From: Bacteroidota bacterium
GTDB taxonomy: Bacteria; Bacteroidota; Rhodothermia; Balneolales; HLUCCA01
Direction: 5' to 3'
DNA length: 64,000 nucleotides
NCBI GenBank assembly: GCA_020832235.1
Contig: JAFIEZ010000018.1
Location: 310,001-374,000 of the forward strand
Shown here: piece by piece, positions 18,062 to 24,692 of the stretch
Layout of the letters: each line of letters starts with the position of its first letter
Position numbering within the stretch: position 1 is the first letter of the stretch
Program-made: the position numbers and the translations under genes
The notes under the pieces: generated by a model
Database searches by the model: none
Seen by the model: only the letters and a program-made list of their open reading frames with translations
Told to the model about the DNA's origin: nothing

Positions 18062-19123
18062 TTACTTGATAAAGCCCTGATGCACGAGCAATTCAGCGTT
18101 CAAAATCGCCACACCAGCCGCACCGCGACAGGTATTATGACCCAACGCCACAAATCCGGCATCAAAGAATTCAAGCATACGAACACGTCCCACCCCTACC
18201 TGCATTCCATTTTCGTTGTAGGCATTCTTACGCGGTTGCGGAAAACGCTCGTCATCATACACTTTTAAGGCATTTTTCGGGGAGGATGGCAGGTTTAGTC
18301 CGGTTAGCGGGTGCTTCCAGCTTCGCAGTACCTGCTTGATTTCGTCAGCTGAACCCGGTCGTTTCGTGAATTTCGCCTTGACGGTTAACAGATGTCCTTC
18401 GATGGTGGGAACCCGTGTAGCGGTGGCATCAATCGGGAATTTCGCCTCTGTGACCGTGTGGTCATCACTCAACGAGCCGAGCAATTTCATGGGCTCAGAA
18501 GCGATTTTGGGCTCCTCTCCGCCAATGAAGGGAATCACGTTCCCCATAATATCCAGACTTGGCACACCGGGATATCCCGCGCCCGATACCGATTGAAGCG
18601 AGGTTACAGCAATGGCCTCAATCCCGTAGGCATCCATCAGCGGTTTTAGCGCCATAACCAGCGGTACGGCCACGCAATTCGGATTCGTAACGATGAAGCC
18701 CTTGCCGGAGGGATCAAAATCCTGGGCGTTGATCATCGCGGTATGATCGGCATTTACCTCAGGCACCAGCAAAGGCACATGTTTGTGGGTACGATAGTTC
18801 TTGGCGTTCGATATTACCGGGATGCCGGCACGGGCTAAATCCCCCTCCAGCTCGGTAGCCACCGAAGCATCGAGTCCGGAAAACACAAAGTCCACACCCT
18901 TCATGGATGCAGGAGAACAATCGGTTACCGTCATGGCAGCAACATCTTCAGGAAGCTCAACGGCTTCGATCCAGTTCGCGGCCTCTGCGTAGGTCTTACC
19001 GGCAGATCGCTCCGAAGCCCCTAGTGCGGCAATGGTAAACCAGGGATGACCTTGAAGAAGGTTAATAAATTTTTGTCCTACAGCGCCTGTAGCGCCCAAA
19101 ATTCCAACTTTAAATTGTTTCAT
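18062..19123 (-). CDS. asd: Aspartate-semialdehyde dehydrogenase
   Basis: The protein has 353 residues. The N-terminal Rossmann motif is GILGATGAVGQKF (residues 7-19). The catalytic Cys is C150 in TNPNCVAVPLVMALKPL, the form seen in the archaeal/yeast-like ASADH group rather than the enteric one. The SVSGAGYPG segment and the His in RVPTIEGHLLTV are the expected substrate-binding parts. It reduces aspartyl phosphate to the semialdehyde, the branch point to lysine/DAP, threonine and methionine. It is the first gene of the asd-dapD-aminotransferase row. Confidence 0.96.
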   Translation of the reverse strand: MKQFKVGILGATGAVGQKFINLLQGHPWFTIAALGASERSAGKTYAEAANWIEAVELPEDVAAMTVTDCSPASMKGVDFVFSGLDASVATELEGDLARAGIPVISNAKNYRTHKHVPLLVPEVNADHTAMINAQDFDPSGKGFIVTNPNCVAVPLVMALKPLMDAYGIEAIAVTSLQSVSGAGYPGVPSLDIMGNVIPFIGGEEPKIASEPMKLLGSLSDDHTVTEAKFPIDATATRVPTIEGHLLTVKAKFTKRPGSADEIKQVLRSWKHPLTGLNLPSSPKNALKVYDDERFPQPRKNAYNENGMQVGVGRVRMLEFFDAGFVALGHNTCRGAAGVAILNAELLVHQGFIK

Positions 19124-19475
19124 AATACTATGTGATGTTTATGAGATTACTCGCGCCTTGCTCAAAAAGCAATGCTATTCATACCTCTGGTAAAGCCCGC
19201 GCAAGTTGTCCGCTTATTCATTATTCGCCAACCCTAACGTTCCGAATTTCGGCATACCTCGGCCGGACAGCCAATATAGCATATTTCTTCGTTTCAGATG
19301 TATTTCCAATACTCGGAACTCCCCGCTAATATTACTATATTTCCCCACTTTAAGGGATGTGCGCCACCGGGCAAAAAATGGGGTTATGATATGCAGTATC
19401 TCATTTACAGACTTCAAACCCCGCAGCAACGTCATCCCAAATCACTACGAAAACACGAATCTATTTTCAACCACC
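19124..19475. other. Divergent intergenic region, asd to glyS
   Basis: These 352 bases separate asd (minus) from glyS (plus). An open frame continues upstream from glyS to 19206, but its translation has no synthetase similarity, so I treat it as leader. A small inverted repeat (CCGAA-T-TTCGG) lies at 19242-19252. I see no T-box, riboswitch or terminator. Confidence 0.4.
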
Positions 19476-20948
19476 ATGTCTGAGCTCAAGAGTCTCGAAA
19501 AAATCGTATCCCTATCTAAAGCCCGTGGCTTCATTTTTCAGTCATCCGAAATTTACGGCGGACTGGCATCCGTGTACGATTACGCCCCCCTCGGCGTGGA
19601 ACTCAAACGTAAGCTGAATCAGGCCTGGTGGGCATCCATGACCCAGAAACACAGCAATATCGTAGGTATCGATGCAGCTATTCTGATGCATCCCAAGGTC
19701 TGGAAAGCCAGCGGACACGTCGATAGTTTCAACGATCCCATGATCGACGATAAGGCCTCCAAAATGCGTTATCGCGCCGACCATATTATCGAAGGCCACA
19801 TCGCCAAGCTTACAGAAAAAGGCAAACAGGAGGAAGCCGACAAGATTCAGCACCTGCTCGATACCGCCGGCACCCGCAAAAGCATGACCGAAGACCTCTA
19901 CGACATCATTATGTCGGAGGAAATCAAAGCTCCCGATTCCGGTGCCTTCGACTGGACGGAAGTTCGTCAGTTTAACCTCATGTTCAGCACGAAATTCGGC
20001 GCTACAGCCCAGGGTGAAGACTCAACCGTGTATCTGCGTCCCGAAACCGCACAAGGTATCTTCGTGAATTTCCTGAATGTGCTGAATACCTCACGCGTGG
20101 CGGTTCCGTTTGGAATTGCGCAGATTGGAAAAGCTTTCCGAAACGAAGTGGTCGCCCGGCAATTTGTATTTCGTATGCGCGAGTTCGAGCAGATGGAAAT
20201 GCAATACTTCGTGAAGCCCGGCTCCGATATGGAACAATACGAAGCCTGGAAAGAAGAGCGGATGAACTGGCATAAGAGCATTGGTATTCGTCCGGAAAAT
20301 CTGCGATTTGCCGATCACCCTCAAGACAAACTGGCACACTATGCCAAAGCTGCAGTTGATATTCAGTACAAATTCCCGATTGGCTGGCAAGAACTCGAAG
20401 GTATTCACAACCGAACCGATTTCGATTTGAGTCAGCATCAGGAATTCAGTGGTAAAAAACTCGAGTACTTTGACCCACAATCGCAGGAACGCTACATCCC
20501 GTATGTCATTGAGACCTCCGTCGGCCTCGACCGTACCACACTTATGGTACTTTGTGATGCATACCGAGAGGAAGTCGTCGCCGGAGAAAAGGAAGGCACG
20601 CAAGAAACACGCGTGGTACTGAAAATGCATCCTAAACTTGCACCGATAACGGCCGGCATCTTCCCGCTCATTAAAAAACCGGAACTGATTGAAGTTGCCC
20701 GCAAAATCGAAAACGAACTGAGTGATGATTATAAAGTACTCTTCGACGAGAAAGGCTCTATCGGCAAGCGTTACCGACGACTGGATGAGGCAGGTACTCC
20801 ATTCTGTTTAACCGTAGACTTTGACACGCTTGAGGATCAGGCCGTCACCATTCGTGACCGAGACAGCATGACCCAAGAGCGTATTCCACTAGATAAAATT
20901 GGAAGCGTGATTAAGTCTAAGTTGAAATCCTGGACACCCCCGGCCTAA
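19476..20948 (+). CDS. glyS: Glycyl-tRNA synthetase, single-chain (dimeric) type
   Basis: The start is set at 19476 (MSELKSLEKIVSLSKARGF), 490 residues; the longer frame adds 90 residues of non-coding appearance. Motifs of the alpha2 glycyl enzyme are present: FIFQSSEIYGGLASVYDYAPLG near the N-terminus, YLRPETAQGIFVNF (class II motif 2 region), RNEVVARQFVFRMREFEQME and the motif 3 stretch ETSVGLDRTTL. The C-terminal anticodon-binding domain includes KLAPITAGIFPL. It charges tRNA-Gly. It is monocistronic, with a strong terminator at 21014-21053. Confidence 0.97.
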   Translation: MSELKSLEKIVSLSKARGFIFQSSEIYGGLASVYDYAPLGVELKRKLNQAWWASMTQKHSNIVGIDAAILMHPKVWKASGHVDSFNDPMIDDKASKMRYRADHIIEGHIAKLTEKGKQEEADKIQHLLDTAGTRKSMTEDLYDIIMSEEIKAPDSGAFDWTEVRQFNLMFSTKFGATAQGEDSTVYLRPETAQGIFVNFLNVLNTSRVAVPFGIAQIGKAFRNEVVARQFVFRMREFEQMEMQYFVKPGSDMEQYEAWKEERMNWHKSIGIRPENLRFADHPQDKLAHYAKAAVDIQYKFPIGWQELEGIHNRTDFDLSQHQEFSGKKLEYFDPQSQERYIPYVIETSVGLDRTTLMVLCDAYREEVVAGEKEGTQETRVVLKMHPKLAPITAGIFPLIKKPELIEVARKIENELSDDYKVLFDEKGSIGKRYRRLDEAGTPFCLTVDFDTLEDQAVTIRDRDSMTQERIPLDKIGSVIKSKLKSWTPPA

Positions 20949-21013
20949 GGCACGTACCCATATAAACCCCGAACAAACTTAGGTTTAGCTCAGACAGCTG
21001 CACCGATTTACCC

Positions 21014-21053
21014 AAAAAGCACATAATGCGCTGAGCTATAATGTGCTTTTTTT
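21014..21053 (+). terminator. Rho-independent terminator after glyS
   Basis: AAAAAGCACAT at 21014-21024 pairs with ATGTGCTTTTT at 21041-21051 around a 16-base loop and is followed by more T. It lies 65 bases downstream of the glyS stop. The following 21054-21289 is AT-rich and holds only an 81-codon open frame starting inside the terminator, which I do not accept as a gene. Confidence 0.85.
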
Positions 21054-21300
21054 ATGTATAGGGGTCATTTTTAAGAAAAAAGGAACAAAAGGATTAGTTT
21101 TTGATAATTTTTCAAATTACACTTTACTAATTCTCCCATATAGATTACTTTTCTGTGTGTCTATGAGTTCAATAGCGAACAAAATACTGGGGAGTATATG
21201 CGCTATTGATTTACTCACATCTATTAAAAACGAGTTCTTACAGTTCGTCACTTCACTGTGTTTACGTATCTGTAACTATTTAAAATAATGAGGTCGCAGA

Positions 21301-21840
21301 GTGAGAAAAAAAAGAAGTCCAGAAATGAAAGGAATCAGCCGGATAGATTCCAAAGGTACGCACGGGTGGTATGTACGGATATATCGAGCTGGAAAAACAT
21401 ATTCCAAACTGTATTCCGACAATAAATACGGGGGAAAAGAAAAAGCACTTGTTCTTGCACAAAAAGCACGACAAGCAGCACTCGAAACCCTGGATAAAAC
21501 CATGGGTGAACGTCAGCGCAGGCTGGTAACCCACGATAAACGTAATAAGTCTGGTATAATTGGCGTTTCACGCACCACAAAAACCAATGCCAACGGAGAT
21601 GTCAGTCTCTACTATCAGGTCACCTGGTCGCCGGAAAGAGGCAAAATCAAAAACCGGCAGTGGAGCGTAAGAAAATATGGCGAGGAAGAAGCTTTCCGCA
21701 GAGCAAAAGAATTCCGCGACAGCGTGATGGCGGAAATCTACGGTGAGGAATATAAAGCCATGGTGAGAGAACGGCTGCAAGAAAAAGGTGTAAATATGCC
21801 CGACCCAGATGAGGTGCAACCCATCGGATTACGGCAGTAA
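21301..21840 (+). CDS. AP2-like DNA-binding protein
   Basis: The protein has 179 residues and begins with a GTG at 21301, preceded at 7 bases by GAGGT, a usable ribosome-binding site; the first ATG is at 21325. It is strongly basic. Two repeats resemble AP2/ERF modules: residues 10-55 (KGISRIDSKGTHGWYVRIYRAGKTY...) and 80-135 (SGIIGVSRTT...YYQVTWSP...KNRQWSVRKYGEEEAFRRA). Each has three strands with conserved Gly and Trp, then a helix. Such domains occur in phage and homing endonucleases and as stand-alone bacterial proteins. No nuclease motif (HNH, GIY) is visible. It sits alone between two terminators in an AT-rich pocket, which suggests an acquired gene. The role is unknown; nucleic-acid binding is the safe inference. 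Confidence 0.75.
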   Translation: MRKKRSPEMKGISRIDSKGTHGWYVRIYRAGKTYSKLYSDNKYGGKEKALVLAQKARQAALETLDKTMGERQRRLVTHDKRNKSGIIGVSRTTKTNANGDVSLYYQVTWSPERGKIKNRQWSVRKYGEEEAFRRAKEFRDSVMAEIYGEEYKAMVRERLQEKGVNMPDPDEVQPIGLRQ

Positions 21841-21947
21841 ACCTTTGAAAGTCGATATATCCGGTCTTTTAGAAAACCCGTTCCCATCTTCGTAATGCAT
21901 GATGCGCTCAAATTGTGATTTCAAGAGGAAATCATGATCATTTTAAT

Positions 21948-21984
21948 AAAAAGCCTGTACTTCCAATGAATGCAGGCTTTTTTT
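21948..21984 (+). terminator. Rho-independent terminator after the AP2-like gene
   Basis: AAAAAGCCTG at 21948-21957 pairs with CAGGCTTTTTTT at 21973-21984. Just before it, TGATTTC (21916-21922) and GAAATCA (21928-21934) form a second small stem with a 5-base loop. The region 21985-22104 then contains an ATAGTT...AACTAT inverted pair and is AT-rich, probably the promoter of the rluD-like gene. Confidence 0.85.
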
Positions 21985-22104
21985 GTTGAGAAAACAAATA
22001 CTGAACTAAAGAAGCTTCTCTCTTGATGAATAACATTAAGTGATAGTTGTTTAGTTATACTATAACTATTTTGAATTGTTTCCAGATATCTTAACTACGT
22101 CTCA

Positions 22105-23094
22105 TTGGATCCCGATAAAACATACATAAACTTTGTGGTGCCTCCCGGGCACACCACCGGCCAGCGTCTCGATGTGTACATCACCTCTTTTGTACAGAAT
22201 GCAACACGAAATAAGGTTCAGGAAGCCATAAAAGCCGGTCATGTGTTAGTGAACGGCAAACGCGAGAAAGCATCCTATAAAATGCAGCCCGGCGACAGCA
22301 TTGCTATCACCCTGCCCAAACCTCCACCGCCCGAGGCCATGCCCGAGGAAATCCCCCTCAATATTGTGCACGAAGATGACGATATCATCATTTTGAATAA
22401 ACCCCCCGACATGGTGGTACACCCCGGAGTTGGAAACTATACCGGCACTTTAGTGAACGGATTACTACACTATGCCGATACATTATCTGAGGTAAACGAC
22501 CCTATGGTCCGACCTGGAATTGTGCACCGAATCGACAAAAACACCTCTGGTCTGCTGGTTATAGCCAAGCACAATCAGGCTCATGCCTATCTGGCTGAAC
22601 AATTTGCCCGACACGATTTGGAAAGATCATACTGGGCCGTCGTCTGGGGACAACCACCCGCCGAAGGGACCTTTACCGGAAACATTGGCAGATCGAAAGG
22701 TGACCGCAAAGTGATGGCCGTAGTGCCCGAACCAGATGGCAAACATGCCGTAACCCACTACAAAGTAACCGAGTACTTTGACTACCTCGCCCTTGTTGAA
22801 ATCAAGCTTGAAACCGGCAGAACACACCAGATACGAGTTCATTTTGCCCATCACGGCTTTCCTGTTTTCGGAGACCTCACCTACGGTGGATCATCCGTAC
22901 GATACGGACCCAACACAGGAGCCCGCAAAGCCATGTATGAAAATCTCTTTGAGTCACTCAACCGGCAATGCCTCCATGCCAAAACACTCGGATTTAAACA
23001 CCCGAGAACCAGAGAATTTGTATCGTTCGACTCTGAGTTACCCGGAGATTTCAGGAATGTACTGAGTAAACTACGGGTTATGGCAAAAGTCTGA
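22105..23094 (+). CDS. rluD: RluA/RluD-family rRNA pseudouridine synthase
   Basis: The protein has 329 residues and probably starts at the TTG at 22105; no ATG occurs before the S4 domain, and a GTG about ten codons later is the alternative. An S4 RNA-binding domain (about 15-80; QRLDVYITSF, HVLVNGKRE) is followed by the synthase domain with the catalytic Asp in GIVHRIDKNTSGLLVIAK. LETGRTHQIRVH and PVFGDLTYGG are further family motifs. It converts uridines to pseudouridine in 23S rRNA helix 69 if truly RluD; other RluA-family specificities cannot be excluded. nth follows after 50 bases. Confidence 0.92.
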   Translation: MDPDKTYINFVVPPGHTTGQRLDVYITSFVQNATRNKVQEAIKAGHVLVNGKREKASYKMQPGDSIAITLPKPPPPEAMPEEIPLNIVHEDDDIIILNKPPDMVVHPGVGNYTGTLVNGLLHYADTLSEVNDPMVRPGIVHRIDKNTSGLLVIAKHNQAHAYLAEQFARHDLERSYWAVVWGQPPAEGTFTGNIGRSKGDRKVMAVVPEPDGKHAVTHYKVTEYFDYLALVEIKLETGRTHQIRVHFAHHGFPVFGDLTYGGSSVRYGPNTGARKAMYENLFESLNRQCLHAKTLGFKHPRTREFVSFDSELPGDFRNVLSKLRVMAKV

Positions 23095-23144
23095 TAAGGT
23101 ACATCGTGTCCAAATAAATCTATTCACTATAAACAAAGCGCATC

Positions 23145-23828
23145 ATGCCCCGCCCCCTCTCCAAGAAAAAGCGAAAAGAAATTGCAGCCGAGCTACTCGA
23201 TGTGCTCTACACGTACTACCCCAACCCCCATTGTGAACTGAATTTCACAACTCCTTTCGAACTCCTCATAGCCACCATCCTAAGTGCACAATGCACAGAT
23301 GTGCGCGTGAATATGGTGACGGAAAAACTATTCAAAAAGTACCCCTCACCCCAGCACTTTATGGATGCAGACCTTGCGGAGCTGGAAATAGATGTTAAGC
23401 CCACAGGATTCTACAGAAATAAAGCGCTGAGCATAAAAGAAACAGCAACACGTATTATGGAGGTTTACGGGGGTGAGGTTCCTCAGAATATGGATGATTT
23501 ACTTACGCTGAGGGGAGCTGCCCGAAAAACAGCAAATGTGGTACTTGGCAATGCATTTGGTATTAACCACGGCGTAGTCGTTGATACTCATGTGAGGCGA
23601 TTATCCAACCGATTCGGTCTCACCGTTCAGCAAGATCCGGTTAAAATTGAAAAAGACTTGATTGAGCTCTTCCCTCAGGGAGAGTGGACAAACATCTCTC
23701 ACCTCATGATTTTGCACGGGAGAGCAGCCTGCAAAGCCCGATTTGCCAAAGCCCCCGACCATGAAATATGCCGGAATTATGGCGTCCGTTGCGAGTGCGG
23801 GAAGATGCGGGAGCAGTCCGAAAAATGA
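23145..23828 (+). CDS. nth: Endonuclease III-like DNA glycosylase with atypical Cys cluster
   Basis: The protein has 227 residues, near the normal length. The catalytic Lys is K128 and the catalytic Asp is D147 in VVDTHVRRLSNR, so glycosylase/AP-lyase chemistry should be possible. ILSAQCTDVRVN matches the family. Two features deviate. The helix-hairpin-helix loop, usually LPGVGRKTA, reads LRGAARKTA. The C-terminal iron-sulfur Cys pattern, usually C-x6-C-x2-C-x5-C, is here C196-x12-C209-x6-C216-x-C218. The cluster may be lost or rebuilt. It removes oxidised pyrimidines from DNA in base-excision repair. It follows the rluD-like gene closely. Confidence 0.93.
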   Translation: MPRPLSKKKRKEIAAELLDVLYTYYPNPHCELNFTTPFELLIATILSAQCTDVRVNMVTEKLFKKYPSPQHFMDADLAELEIDVKPTGFYRNKALSIKETATRIMEVYGGEVPQNMDDLLTLRGAARKTANVVLGNAFGINHGVVVDTHVRRLSNRFGLTVQQDPVKIEKDLIELFPQGEWTNISHLMILHGRAACKARFAKAPDHEICRNYGVRCECGKMREQSEK

Positions 23829-24011
23829 TTCCTTTGGTTGCAGGCCGTTCGAACAGTTGCCGCTCGGGTTAAACGGCTCTTTGGTATGGCTATTGCAAGG
23901 TTATGCAGCCACTTGTGATACTGATGTTAAACCCCGGATGCTTAGAGAGTAGCCTCCGGTTCAGATATCCTCTCTGTTATTGGGCAAAGGCCAACCACAA
24001 ACCAGGCTCTG

Positions 24012-24362
24012 TTACGATTCTGACTTGTTTTCATCTGGGGAGATGATTTCCATCTTTTCCGCGAAATAATGGCAAAAATCACGCATGTCACCAGCTATAC
24101 GCTCGTCAGCTATTGATTTTTCCAGCGTATCTGCCATAGTCAGCAAGGTCTCATGGAAAAAGATCTTCATCTCATCTACAGTCATATCGCGGGTCCACAA
24201 ATCAAGTCGCATCGTGTCTTTTTTACGGTGGTCCCACATCGAGAGTATCATGGCCCGGCAGGCAGTAGGCTCATCCATTCCGGCATCTTCCGCATCCCAT
24301 TCTATCGACTTGGGAACGTTTTCATTGTCGAGTTCTACGTTGATGCGGACTTGCTTTTTCAT
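24012..24362 (-). CDS. gldC: GldC-like gliding motility/T9SS-associated protein
   Basis: The protein has 116 residues. It shows the GldC pattern: VRINVELDNENVPKSIEWDAED at the N-terminus, AMILSMWDHRKKDTMRLDLWTRDMTVDEMK in the middle and MRDFCHYFAEKMEI near the end. There is no signal peptide, so it is cytosolic. GldC is known from gliding Bacteroidota, where it supports the gliding/type IX secretion machinery, although its biochemical action is unclear. The two T9SS-tagged proteins encoded in this window agree with an active T9SS. No other gld gene is nearby. The preceding 23829-24011 shows no gene. Confidence 0.88.
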   Translation of the reverse strand: MKKQVRINVELDNENVPKSIEWDAEDAGMDEPTACRAMILSMWDHRKKDTMRLDLWTRDMTVDEMKIFFHETLLTMADTLEKSIADERIAGDMRDFCHYFAEKMEIISPDENKSES

Positions 24363-24582
24363 ATCAAATATCGATGTAAACAGGTTAACGTGATGGTCAC
24401 TTGGTTGAGCTAAAGATAATCATTTGAGGAAGGCCGAACGTAAACGGATTTGAAAAATTACTGTGAGTTTTGTGTAAATCATGTAAGAATTTTCGGCTTC
24501 CTTACTCATTAATGGTACTGAACACAACAGCAGGGTGGCAGACAGCCTCTGGTCTGTAAACCTGTAGATGCAGTCCTATTCA

Positions 24583-24615
24583 GGCTCCGGTGGTGGAAAC
24601 CTCCGGGGCTTTTTT
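24583..24615 (+). terminator. Terminator-like hairpin, possibly the end of a small RNA
   Basis: GCTCCGG at 24584-24590 pairs with CCGGGGC at 24603-24609 (one G-U) and a T-run follows. Upstream, CAGAC...GTCTG (about 24542-24557) forms another stem. The nearest plus-strand gene (nth) ends 750 bases away, behind a minus-strand gene, so this hairpin may end an unrecognised transcript of about 100-130 nt beginning near 24490. I do not see the conserved SRP RNA loop or a cobalamin riboswitch. The rest of 24363-24692 holds no gene. Confidence 0.5.
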
Positions 24616-24692
24616 AATTCACCTGCTGTTAGTTGACACCATACCCTAAGGTAGTTACCACTGTTGATCAAAACGCTCAATCACTTCACCAT

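Noticed and set aside
21043-21288. 81-codon plus-strand open frame after glyS
   Set aside because: It starts inside the glyS terminator T-run, has no ribosome-binding site and low-complexity AT-driven composition.
21054-22104. Prophage or transposon carrying the AP2-like gene
   Set aside because: No integrase, transposase or flanking repeat could be found; only the AT-rich composition supports transfer.
24490-24615. SRP (4.5S) RNA
   Set aside because: The conserved GGAAGGAAGCAGCC-type apical loop is missing.
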